DNA of 64,000 nt from Marchantia polymorpha subsp. ruderalis. Lineage: Eukaryota; Streptophyta; Marchantiopsida; Marchantiales; Marchantiaceae. Location: assembly GCA_037833965.1 (NCBI GenBank), contig AP031355.1, forward strand, positions 5,419,501 to 5,483,500, written 5' to 3'. Each line of letters opens with the position of its first letter. The stretch's first letter is position 1. Below the pieces are notes generated by a model. The model was not told the DNA's origin. It was given only the letters and a program-made list of their open reading frames with translations, and did not search any database. The position numbers were made by a program, and so were the translations under genes. Positions 50,108-61,627 of the stretch are shown here, piece by piece.

Positions 50108-53100
50108 TCACACCGGTAAAACATTTCGGCGGAAGTTCTCTTCCCACGTTGCATGTACCTGCCAGTAAACGTGCTTACACACAGCGCACTGCCAAAACTC
50201 GTCCACGTTTGATAGTGCACAGGCAGGAATAACCTGACTCCAAGGAGCTTGAGCGACCGCTTCTTCTCCAGTTAATGCTTTAGGAATAAAGTCTCCGTTA
50301 CACTTTGTGCATCTTGTCAATAGTTGCTCTTCGCTTATCGACAACTTGAAGATCTCGATTACCTGCTTAGATTTACATCGAAAATGGCGTTCGTTTTAGC
50401 TACAAGAAACTCAGTGAATGTTCGAATTTAGACGTTGACAAATAGTGATCTATGTAATGAGGTTCTATTCTACCCAAAATTCGAGGATATGTCTGCAGAC
50501 TGGGCTTTTTGGACACGAATAAGCCCAACGTAAGGACTACACATTTATAGCAAATAATGACCAAGAAGAGAGAAAACTTGGAAGGTAAGGACGAATCTAT
50601 CATATTGGGTTAACAAACTGTACTCAAAGTGCACCGGGTAAGACGAAAATATCTAGTAGCTTCTAACAAACTAAGCTTTCCTAGTTGTCTGGGACCGCCT
50701 GAGTTCAAGGAATAAAAGGCATTCGCACCTCTGCCAATTGGTCCCACTTTCCTTGCCTTCTGACCCTGTAGGCTAAACTTGCAGGAACAAGCCGGCGTCG
50801 AAGAAGCTTAGCATCACGAGTCAAGAGAATCCGCCCTTCTTTCTCAGCTATATCTACCAATTCTCTGGAGTAAAATATTTTGTGCAAGAGATACTAGTCA
50901 GATGCAGAAGAAGAGAGTAACAACTTTCCGAGGCAAAATCTGGAAGAATGAGGAGACACATGTGCCCTTTCTAGGGTGCTAGCGACAATCTTGGGAGAGA
51001 AGCACAAATTACGTCGTTTTCTGACTACAAGAAACCAGATGATTGAGTAGCAATGAACCTTGGTTCGCATTTCCTTGAATTTGGAGACGCTGCATCTATG
51101 CCCACGCAGCGAAGCTGCCTCGCCAAGCCTTCAACCTGACAGACCACTCAATGTGACTATGAGTTCTTTCTTGGAATGAGCAAATCCGCCAAAAGACTCT
51201 CCTCATTCAAATGAAGGCATGTTTCAAACCTGGACTCACCATAGCGTCGCAGAGAAACTTGGGTACTCCGTCGCCACCGATTGATCTATCCCATGGTGGT
51301 GGTCCGACCCATTGCACATCCGCCTCATCCTGCAGATCCTTTCCCTTCCCATGCTCTCGGGCCCTACAACTTCTGGATTTCCTCCTCACACGCTTACTTG
51401 AAGAACTTTCACGTCCAGTGATTATTAGTTTCTCGCCAAACCTTTTCGTAAGTTTTTCTATATTCAAGATCTTACTCTCCCCTGGAAAAGGACCCGACTT
51501 CTTGTAGCCTCCCGGTTCATTTCTTGAGCTGGATAACAACGCAGCTTCCACCATACTTGCTGCATTGCCCCTTTTAGGTTGGCAAATACTGGCAGAGCCT
51601 CCATGGCTGTTAACGATAAGTGCACCTGGAGGACAGAGTAACTCTGCAACTCCGACTTTTGACTGGCTCTCCTCAGCGACCTCATCATCTTCTGCTAAGA
51701 TCCATCGAATGACGACATTACAAGACATGGACACGTCGGACTGTAAGTCGAGACATGTAAGTAGAGGCAGCTCAGTTTGCGATAAAAGCACGCGACAAAA
51801 GTTCAAGTGTTGCATTTGTGGGCTCCGGATGATAGTAGCTTATGAGCCAAAATATCTGGCATCAAGGACCAAGAGTTGTGCGATAAGAATCTGAGGTCCA
51901 ACCTGGCTCGATCGGGGAAAACCACGAGTCTGAAGCCTTCACTTGAAGTGCATCAAAAATGGCGATGAGACAATAAGCATCAGCAGCGGCATAATCGTAC
52001 TGTTGTTCCGATAGAGGTCTTTGCTCCCAATTACTGCATTGCATGTCCTGCATGGCCAGCCAGTGTACTCGCGGTCATTACATGAGAACCGAAATAACAT
52101 GGACTGCAGTTGCACATGCACGCAGCAAGTTGTAATCTACCAACAGCTCGAACCGAACCTTGCTTAGTGGCAGCCCCAAAACTGCTTCAGCTATAGAGGC
52201 CAATCCATCTCCTCCGACTACAATCTTCTTCCCTCGGTGCATAAAGGATGAGGAGTTTTCGTGCAGATGTCTGTGAAGCTTTCCAACGTCCAAGTAGGGG
52301 TCCACCTGCCACAAAACGGCGTAGATATGGAGCAAATGAACTCATCTCCATTGGGAACTATAAACCAATGACATCCACTGAGCTCAGAGATGGAAAGAGG
52401 TACCCAATCGCAGTAAGAGCATAGCTTAATCACTAAGGAATGCACGTACCACTGTTTGGTCAGCGCAATCTCTATCTCGGTGACACTATGAGAGCATATA
52501 AAGAAAAGAGAAGATTAAATTGTGTGTAAGTGCCTAATTGCCACTGGCATGCATGAATCAGGAGATCCTGAAGGAGTTCATAACAGAAAACAAAAGCTCG
52601 GGCAAAACGTTTCAAGAGACTATTACACCACAATTCTAGATATTAACACCTTATCAAAACAGCAGTGGGAGTCTGGACCGGGAAACGTAGATCGCAGGTT
52701 TATCAGATCCTGCTTGAAACCGAACCCGAGCTTGAGAACCGTCGGGTCGACCATAACATCCTTGAGAACCTTCCCGAACGCAGATGCAGGGACAGCTAAC
52801 AAGTCCAAAATGAAAATAACCTCTGGCCTGGGCCTCTCGACCCCATACGCAATCCGCTCTAGAAAAATCCTCCTACCCCTGAGATATGAGAAGCTGTCGC
52901 CTTCTCCAGATTTGCTTTTCCTCACATGACTGGATCCATTTCCTGCTTGCTCCCTCGGCCCCCCTCTGAGCACAACTGAGTCACATGACCCGGTGCCTGC
53001 AGCTCCATTCTCAACCGGACTCCGACTCAGACTCGGACTCGAAGCCGAGGCGAGGTTTCTGTCTCTGCGTTCCTGATCTACACGGCTGTTGCTAGCCTTC

Positions 53101-53396
53101 TCTCCTTTGTCCGCCTTCAATTGACGTTCAAATACTTCGTCTGTCAGACGACAAGCGATTTGCAGGATGGAGACTCGGGGAGAGCCGGCATTGGCACTTT
53201 TGTTGTACACGGGCTTCCATTCGGCATCCATGGCCACCACTGTGGCGTTTCTGAGCGCCCAAAACAGAAGATGCAACTCTTCTGAATCTGCAGAGCTGAC
53301 GAAGTGAATGTGCCTCGGTGGTAAGGGGACCTTCCAGAACTTGCCATCGTGCCTGTCTCTGTCTGCGCCCACTGCCTCTGCTGTCGTAGCCGCCAT
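50108..53396 (-). CDS. Mut7-type protein: DEDDy 3'-5' exonuclease plus Mut7-C domain
   Basis: Seven exons are modelled on the minus strand: 53396-52650, 52305-52159, 52047-51903, 51838-51240, 51135-51059, 50864-50729 and 50362-50108. They encode 701 residues. Residues ~30-330 are an RNase D/WRN-like exonuclease: VAMDAEWKP gives Asp57 and Glu59, GFGFKQDL gives Asp230, and YAAAD gives Tyr317 and Asp321, a complete DEDDy set. A Ser/Arg-rich insert (about 95-170) interrupts it. A variable linker (about 347-520) leads to the Mut7-C domain: WVGPPPWDRSIGGDG, KFLCDAMVEGLARQLRCVGID, RILLTRDAKLLRRRL, then zinc pairs C635/C638 and C676/C679. Animal MUT-7 and EXD3 share this layout, and plants have a close single-copy form. 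All introns are GT-AG. The third (64 nt, 51839-51902) is the least sure. The likely role is RNA 3'-end trimming or degradation. Confidence 0.93.
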
Positions 53397-53886
53397 CTCA
53401 CGAGAGCCTCACGGTGACGAGCCAGCGAGATAATGCTGACATGAATTTCAGATTTCCGTCGCCGCCTGGTCTTTGCAGAAGTTTTGCTCCAAATTTCACG
53501 CACACAACCAAAGGCACGCTGTGCAACAAAGGACGGTGACGTCAGAAACAGGAAGCTCACAGGTTCGTCTTCGGGCGTGAGCAGAAGACCTCTCAAATTG
53601 AAAACAAGAAGCGTGCTCGCCTTGACAACCTTAAGCCTTTCTCGTCGATAGAAGGTAGGATTAATTTCACAGCATTACAAATTGCACGAGTGGGCATCGA
53701 GGGAATTCGGTAATCGTGAGAGGTTCTATACAACTTCTAAATCCTCACTCACTCGCCCACATGCACAACTAGACGCTCGTACGACAACCAACGCCCAAGA
53801 GAAGTCAACAGGAGGGAGGCGCGTCGGACACTTGAGCTCACGTCCACGAGATAGAGCAACGAAGACCCTCGACACTACAGTCAATC

Positions 53887-54243
53887 GTGGATCGCCTGAG
53901 CAGCCATGCGACTCCCGAAGGATTTGACGGAGAGCTTGCAAAAGTGAAAACCCAAGTTCTCCGCCGACCAGCTCCAGCTCTCCGAAGCAGCCTCTCCGGG
54001 AAGAACGTACCTTCAGCAGCTTCTTTGATTTTCCGGAGCTGCGCTGTGCATGAATTTGCGCCCGTCTCCTCCTCCTCCTCTAGAACGTGCACACCAACAA
54101 CTGCAGCTGAAGCACTCGCCAGTTTCGACAAGGGTGTGATCAGGCCGCACATGACACACCAATTCAAGGAACACCTGTTTGAGATCCCAGGTCCGAAAAC
54201 CGACCTAGACGACTCGGAAGCTCGACGGATCGGAAGAATGTGA
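53887..54243 (+). CDS. Unrecognised 118-codon open frame
   Basis: An ATG-started frame encodes a polar, Ser/Arg/Pro-rich N-terminal half and a C-terminal half containing IRPHMTHQFKEHLFEIPGPK and TDLDDSEARRIGRM. I know no matching family. A longer frame (177 codons, 54371-53838) lies on the opposite strand over the same bases, so at most one can be real. It begins about 490 bp upstream of the exonuclease start and is divergent from it. I keep it only because the C-terminal half looks protein-like. Confidence is low. Confidence 0.2.
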   Translation: MDRLSSHATPEGFDGELAKVKTQVLRRPAPALRSSLSGKNVPSAASLIFRSCAVHEFAPVSSSSSRTCTPTTAAEALASFDKGVIRPHMTHQFKEHLFEIPGPKTDLDDSEARRIGRM

Positions 54244-54787
54244 ACGACAACTGTTCGTTGCTCGATCTGAAGTGAACGCTCTGAGCAAGCAGAAGGCTCT
54301 ATCGAGGAACTGAACGAAGATCCGCAAACACCAGAATCGGGATTGTTGTACAGTCCGAGGCCTTGGCTCACTGACAGCCAGCCAGCTTCACCTGCAAGGC
54401 CGGGTGCGGCATATTCCTCAAGAAACCCACGGGCTAGGCGACACCATGTACCGCATCCAGGGCCCGTCCCCTCTCCTCCCCTCCCCCGTTTTACTGAACT
54501 GTAGTGTCTGTGAAAAACTTGGACGAGAAGTCACTGCACAGAGTTGACCAATTAATTACTTGAACCTGGGTTCTACTCGCCCTGATCGTTACTGCCCCAC
54601 GCCATGAGGAGGACGGATGGCAGTGCTCCTGAGCTCACGAGTGCAGATCATCTATCTAGCATGCCATGCCGCGAAGATTCCCTTCATGCCAGCGGAACAA
54701 ATCACGAGAGCGAAAGAATTTTTGTTGTCTCCACACGTCGATCTCGGCGTCCTGATCCGTCACACTTGGTATGGTCTGGTATGCCTG

Positions 54788-54812
54788 CTGCAGCAGCAGC
54801 AGCAGCAGCCGA
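54788..54812. repeat. (CAG)n trinucleotide repeat
   Basis: About eight CAG units lie upstream of the acetyltransferase gene. They give poly-Gln or poly-Ala in short frames that do not look real. Confidence 0.85.
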
Positions 54813-57027
54813 TGAGTCCACAATCGTGGTCACAAACAAAGGTCTAGCGGTCCCGTAAGATGCTTCTGAAGAGCCGGTCGATCATGTTGAGGGCTCATCT
54901 TCGCAGGGTAGAGTAGAATGGGTGGGCGAGAGAATAGAGTCAAGTTCGTTCACGAATTAATTCCAGCTTCACGGTTGAAATACACTCGACTCAACTTATG
55001 GAGGGAGAGTGTAATTCCCATGATCGAGTGCAGCGGTGTATGCAAGTTTCGCTTGGCAAGCCTACAAACTTTCGTTGCTAAGACTCGTGCAATCCACTTG
55101 AGCCGTTTGTGTCCGTCTTTTCCTCATTGCACCAATTTCGAACACCAATCAAACATCTCTTGTTTGATTCCAAAGATATGAAGTATGTATGATCTTCAGC
55201 TGAGAGACGAGCGATGCATGCACACGCGTCCTTACAAACAAACACGAGGAAGGAACAAGGAAGGGCCTGCATACGGAAGATAAGCCATTGGAGCAATGTG
55301 CAATTATTATTTTTCCATCCGCATATTGTGGATGCATCCCTCCCTCGACTAGGGTTTCAGGTAGAAGAGGTTAGGACCCTTATGAATTTGACGGGTGCGG
55401 AAAACGCGGAAAATGAAAGCAAGTGTCGACGAGTTCCTCTTCCACGACCATCACCTGCTGCACCAAAGGACCAAGATTTCTCGCCCTGAGGCCCACCGAG
55501 CACGACGAGGGGCGCTTTATCCCCATGCGACTAATCTGTGTATTTTATTTAAGCAAATCGGGAATTAGAGATCGGAGGAGGAGAGAGCGAATGTATGCAA
55601 AGTCAACCGTATGTGACCTTTCCTGTACATATCCGGATTTATCCGTTCAGGGAAGTTGGAGATGCCGCTATTCTAGTGGAATGCGACTCAGGTTTCGCTA
55701 TAATTCAAGCGGAGGGAAGAGATTGTAGGCCTGCCTAGAGCTCGTCGAGGAGATGTCGTCGAGGACAGAGTAGACGTGGAAGAAGGCCCAAATGTTCGTG
55801 GGGGGGTTGGGTTGATGGCTGAAAGGCAGGCGTTAAAGGCAAAAGGGGAAGATGGACATTGCAGATCCCGCAGCAGCAGAAAGGTGCAGCCGCATCACCG
55901 GTTTGTCGTAACATTCGTTTTGAAGATCGACTGTCCGACTGACTGAAACCCATGTCTGGAAAAAATTTGCGAGAAAAAGCATGCCAACCGGTTTGAGTAT
56001 GCCTCTGCCGTCGCCTGATGTGGGTGGAAATTGATCCTCGGCTGGGCCACAGTGAGCGAAGACGAAGAAGAAGTCGAAGAGCCTTCAGGTGCATGCATGC
56101 AATCCATGGATGCTAATGGATGGATCATACCAGGTACCTCTGCAGATTTCCTTGCCTATTGACCACCCAGATCATATTGAGATTCGCTGGAATGCTGCCA
56201 CCTGATCGATTTCCACAGCTTCCGGGGTTTATCGTGCGGGCGCTTCTTATTGCAGCGATTCGGTGAGAAGAATGGCACTTTACCTCGACGCCTATCACGC
56301 GATCTTCAAATTGAAGTCATTTCTTCATTTTCGATACACCATACAATACTTTAGGAAAATCGTCCCACTGTAAAACATTAGATCGCTTTTGGAGCAGTAC
56401 TTCATAGAATTCTTTCTCAACGGGCCTGCCAAATATCAGAATCCGGATTCTATGTTGGCTAAAAATTGGTTCATCTCGGAAGTCCTCACGGGACACTCAC
56501 ATGGGTTTAGTGCGTCATGATGTCCAACAGATTGGCAAATTGTTGGCATCGTACTTAACTTTTGCTGCAAGGAGATTGGTAGTGGCTCTCTGTGTCAAAG
56601 GGGCTTTGTAATAGGAGGAATCGTTAGACCTGTTGAATCTGAAATCAACAATACTCGAGAAGTTCTGTATCTAAAGGCATCTCCATGAAATTGGAACTAG
56701 TCCTACGAGTTTCATTCTCGCTGTCCGTTCTCAGATTACGAATCCAACGACCGAATCCTTAGCTTACATTCTACTTGGCCCTCAACATTAGTACGAGAGA
56801 GTGGGTCGAACTTTTAAACCTCATTTTTGTGACAATTCTGATCCGATTTGCTACCAAATGCCTTTCTGCTTGTTTGCATAGGTCAAATGCGCATCCCAAA
56901 TTGTGTGCTCATGTTCTGATAAGCTGGAGGAAAATCGAGGATTGAAGTAGGAGGGTGTGGTGAACTTACATGGACTGTGTGTGTGAAATGTCTGGGTTGG
57001 TGATCACAGGGGAGTGGTCAACATCAC

Positions 57028-59274
57028 ATGCATCACCAATACTACCAGATACAGCAGCAGTTGCTGCATCATCACAGTGGTAGTGGCCATGGCTTCAGTG
57101 TTGCTGGTGGCGGGGTCTCTGCGCCAGGCTCTTCAGTAGCTGAGCGACCCAGTTTCGTTCCCACCACTATAGCGCCACAAGTGACAACCTTCATTCATCC
57201 GCCAGCTATTGCATACAGACCCATCCGTCCATCCGATTTGAAGATATTACAAGAAGTTCATGAGGCCCTCTTTCCCATAAAGTAAGTAATTGAATACTAT
57301 TTTAATCACAGATTCGCTACTTATCGTTTGAATGTGAACATTCATACTAGAAGGCGCATACATATCATACTCATCCGCTGCTTGATGTTTAATGCAATCA
57401 GTCAGGTTTAAAAATTTATTGTGAGTCGGATATCAAATTAAAGTCCATCAGATACTAACCCTGGGCATGAACTCGTCGTGGCAGGTACGAGTTGGAATTT
57501 TTTTCAAACGTTGTCCATGGTCATGGTATTATTTCATGGGCAGCAGTGGACACAAATAGGTCGAGTGAGAAGTGTGATGAGCTCGTCGGTTTTGTCACAG
57601 CCCGAGTTGTGGCGGCCACCGAAAGTGAAGTAGGTTTACATTGTTTTTTTCTTGCCTTTGAACTTATAATGAAACTTTCAATTTCATATAATTTCAACCT
57701 TGTTGTGCTGGCAAGGTCTGAATCTAACTTGGCGTCCAAAGTACCTTGATTATGTCCATTTCCTCAATTTACTTGATTGCAAATATCAAAGTTCTGGCTG
57801 AATATCTATATCCACCATGTTTGCGATATATCTAGAATTTTTTTTACAATTGTCATCTGTGTTCATCTATTCATTAATGCATGGCTTATCATACTTGATT
57901 TTATCGTTGTATCGAAAACAGGAGGCCGACATGCTGGGATATGAACATGTGAGCACAGAGCGTACTCTTATTTACATTCTGACGTTGGGTGTCATCAAGC
58001 AGTATCGAAATTTAGGGATAGGTATGTTGTTCTCCAATAATCGTCCACTCTTTATCCAGATCAAGATCTATCATTACGGCAGTGCGGTTTGTTGGATTCA
58101 ACGAAATCTGATATAATTGTATGTTCTGAATGGAATCCAATTCTTTGATTAGGTTTTTGTGGACCAAAAATGAATTGTTAATTAGAAGACCATTCAAAGT
58201 AATACATGTGCAGCTAGTATGAGCTATTTTGAGCAGCGGTTTGACGCTTTGAAGCTTTCGCACGTGAATCCATCCACCCCTTGAGGATCATGTTTGTCCA
58301 TGGCATACAATGAATTGTGAAGCAATGACTTAATCATTAATGACAGTTGTTATTATGTTTCATCATATATTACATTTCTTTTGAAGCTTAATGCATGATT
58401 TCATCTACCTACTGTATGAATAGAAGGCAAAGTTCTGACATATAACTAGATAGTCCAGTTCTCACGTCCAAAACATCACTGAAGTAAACAGAAAACTGTT
58501 TTGACTCGTAGGCTGTAGCGAGCGTCGGTAATGAAGTTTTCTAACAGAGATGTAGGGAATTTGGGAACACAATAACATCGTAATCTGCAATCGCTTGAGG
58601 AACACCTGCGATAGAGGCGATTCTTCAATCTTTCACAATAGATTTTTCTCTCAATTTTTGCTGTCGTAGATCTTCTGACTTGAGTTCTTCTGTTGTGGGC
58701 AGCATCTGCTTTGATAGGAGAAGTCATAGAATATGCGACAAGCCTGCCTAGCTGCAGGGCTGTGTATTTACACGTTATATCATACAATCATTCGGCCATA
58801 TTCTTCTACAAAAAAAATAGTTTTCAATGTTTGCGGAAGCTTCGAAACTTTTACTACATCAATGGACACCACTACGATTCTTATCTTTACATATACTATG
58901 TGAATGGAGGCCGATCTCCCTGCTCCGCAATGTAATACCACCATTCATACCTCATGCTATTTTCTTTTTCTTCCCTCTAAAGCAAAGCTTTTTGTCTATG
59001 TAGTGAGTGAACATAGCTTGTTCAATCTGGCTGGTCTGATTTTATTTCCGACTCATTGTAACTGATTCTCCTTGTGCTAAATTGGCTTTTCAGTGACATG
59101 TTGACAACTGCCAGTGCCTTTGTGCGGAGTCTTTTCACCTCTTGGATTGCAAAGTACTTCTGGAAGAACGAAACAGGAAGAGCTTTGAAGTATTCAAAGT
59201 GCAAAGAGGGTGGTGGTACAATAAGTCCAAGCTCTAGTCACCACCTTCATATATCTGATAGTGGTTGTGTTTAA
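57028..59274 (+). CDS. GNAT N-acetyltransferase, NAA60/MCC1 type
   Basis: Five exons are modelled (57028-57281, 57485-57629, 57922-58021, 58703-58931, 59094-59274) and encode 302 residues. The fold starts at about residue 62 with AYRPIRPSDLKILQEVHEALFPIKYELEFF, continues with ISWAAVDTNR and DELVGFVTARVV, and reaches the acetyl-CoA-binding strand-helix TLIYILTLGVIKQYRNLGIA, with R162-x-x-G165-x-A167 fitting [RQ]xxGx[GA]. Later blocks YLHVISYNHSAIFFYKKNSF and FYYINGHHYDSYLYIYYVNGGRSPCSA are hallmarks of NAA60 and Arabidopsis MCC1. NAA60 acetylates N-termini of membrane proteins from the cytosolic face. The C-terminal TASAFVRSLFTSWIAKYFW is an amphipathic stretch fitting membrane attachment. The N-terminal 60 residues are His/Gln- then Gly/Ser-rich and not conserved. 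An apparent stop after SPCSAM is removed by splicing at 58931. All frames join exactly. Confidence 0.93.
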
Positions 59275-61485
59275 GGAGGTAATTTTTCAATCTTCCTGTA
59301 ATTTAATTGAGAGTGTGAGGACCCGTACCTCAGTCATAAGAAGTAATCTAGACGGGCAGCTCCTGCAAGTGTTGGTAGCAAGGTTTTACTTAATCATTAG
59401 CCCGCTCGGAAAGAATTCAAAGCTTCAGCATGTATTGTTTTCGAAAATTGTATTTGAAGTATGAGGTGTCAATCTTATCAGATTGAAAATTTGGAACTCA
59501 ATCTTTGTAAGAATTAGAGCCTTTTAGCCTAAGTTCGAAAGGTAATCCAGAAAGGCACAAAAATGTTATGGTTCTACGTATTGTAGATCATTCACAAGGT
59601 CCTGAATAGAAAAAAAGCCTTTTTTGTCCTGGTTGGTCGTTTCGTCACGGAAGAACAAATGTTGTCTACATTGGCTGGAGTACGTAAGCAATTATACTAC
59701 TGGAGACAATTCTCGGATAGTTTTGATTGTCTGTCCTGAATCGATCACACAAGTTCCTGATTGCAAAGATCACTTTGATGATGTAAGTGCCTTAGAATGA
59801 CATTTTAATTTAGTACGTCTATTGCGAGCCAACTATATTTTGGACTTGCCAGAAATATTTTTACAAGAAAATGGCATAGATAAGAAAGCTGTCTTTATAC
59901 AAGTATTGTATCTTGAGATACCAGTATCATGTAGAAAGACAATAGTAGCTGAGACGAATCTGATGCTCTTACCTATAAGCTTTGTGAGGATGTCTGTTAC
60001 ACTTCTACAATGGGAGCACCTCACGAGAACTATACTGCTGGAAAATCCGTCTGTCAACTAACTGGGTGACGCGGAAATTGTATCAAGCGGAGTAACCCAC
60101 AGCTGTCTCAGCTACCCCACTTTGCACCTCTTTTTGTGCATCTTTTGATCCACGGCAAATACGCCTTCAGTCTTAACAAAATTCAAATTTTATTTGTTCT
60201 ATCCTTTGAGCAAGCATTTTCAAATCGTCCAGACCTTCCCTTCACAGGCTTCAACAATTATGTCATGCAGTCTTAACATATCTTTCCAGGCCCTGATGAC
60301 ATATATTCTAACGTTCAATGTGATTGGCTTCAGCTTCCTGTGCAGCCAACTGAAAGACGTGCGTTTACACCAACCTACAAACAATCGCTCTGCATTATCT
60401 TGCATTCTCTTCAACTTTTCAGGTTAGATAAACCTAGAGAGAAGCCTACATACGTTTTGACTGCACACAGAGCCCGCACTTATGAAACCAGTGGCTTCTG
60501 GCAGACGAAGATTTCTACTCATCCTACTTGTGGACGGTGGGATCTTTTGGCTGACGAAAATTTTTCTTCACATTTTTCTCGATGGTGGTATCCTTATCTC
60601 AAAAGAAGGTAGATGCCACAACAGTATCGCTTCGCGTGGTTGCGTTCTTCCTTTACGTTTCTTCATATATGTCAAAACCAAGTGAATGTTTCATGACGGC
60701 GCAAAGGCGCTTAATGTAAGAAATAACTTCAGCCATGAAACGACTGAAAAGAATCTGGTCATTCTAAACACATGAAAAGTAAGATTAGGTAGATGAAGTT
60801 TGAGGAGGGAATACAGTATCAGAAATCAAATCTTCATAAAATATTTTCCAAAATATATGTACAAGGCAATTTGATCAGTCAGAGTGCAACTAAAATTACC
60901 TTACAACTACTACTGACATTGTGACACTAGAGTGTATGATGTCAGTCCTTCGTGACTGCGATGATGCCAATCTGCGCCCTTACAGTCAAGATAGAAAGTT
61001 TCAGCACGGCGATGTAAAAACCCTAAAAGGGGGATGCAGTAAAGCACCACAATATGTACATGAAGATGATTCCGAAGGTACAGTGCCAACTTGATATCCA
61101 CAGTGTCAAGCTGCTTAGCTTCCATCACGCCCCCCGTGCTACTCCATAATCATAGACCATGTTTTGAACTCTACTAGCTTCCCTTAGAAGGAAAGTAAAA
61201 CCTGTGTGTTCCCAGCCTACAAACCAGTCATTTGCTCCTCTAATCTCTGACCGTTGTGCTCCTGCTTCTGTGTCGAGTTCACAACAACAGTCACCTCCCA
61301 ACGTGGCAACCAGCATAGAGTTCGATCGTCCTAACAGCTTGAAATCATTCGGGGGTGTAATCAATCCATATTTTGCTGTTAATCAACAGCACCATCAGCG
61401 GTCTTTGAAAGCTGACATGGTATACAAAACTTGCAAGGAACATGCATACTACGATGGACGTTGAGCCAAAAGACAATGTGGACAG
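59275..61485. other. Intergenic between convergent genes
   Basis: The left part is presumably the acetyltransferase 3' untranslated region, and the right part that of the leucine-rich-repeat gene. Two overlapping frames at about 61.12-61.46 kb, one on each strand (80-90 codons), could be a last exon of the LRR gene or nothing. The plus-strand one is Gln/Ser-rich. Neither is recognised. A 79-codon plus frame at 59822-60061 is also unassigned. Confidence 0.4.
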
Positions 61486-61627
61486 CTAAGTCTTGAGAAA
61501 GGGATAACACTGTGCTCTTAAAAAACAGGCTTGCTTTTCAAGTCTCACTACTTCAAGTTGCATCTTCTTGGCAAGATAACAGGTGAAAAAATTGATCTTC
61601 GGCAATGGAGAAGATCTTGATTTGCAC

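Larger units (their letters stand above)
53397..57027. other. Intergenic between divergent exonuclease and acetyltransferase genes
   Basis: This stretch should hold the promoters of both neighbours, which are transcribed away from each other. A G-quality TATA box is not obvious. A CAG run at about 54790-54809 makes a short poly-Gln/Ala frame. Apart from the 118-codon frame listed separately, nothing resembles a gene. The acetyltransferase leader may contain an acceptor (TCACAG at about 57009). Confidence 0.4.

Noticed and set aside
51464-51894. Additional frames on both strands across 51.2-51.9 kb
   Set aside because: These are shadows of the fourth exon of the nuclease gene.
53838-54371. 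177-codon minus-strand frame
   Set aside because: It is Ser-rich, overlaps the plus-strand 118-codon frame, shows no domain and does not splice to the nuclease gene.
59833-60057. Minus-strand DILTKLIGK text resembling a copia RNase H tail
   Set aside because: Only one short motif matches, and the flanking conserved KHID and NPAD blocks are absent.
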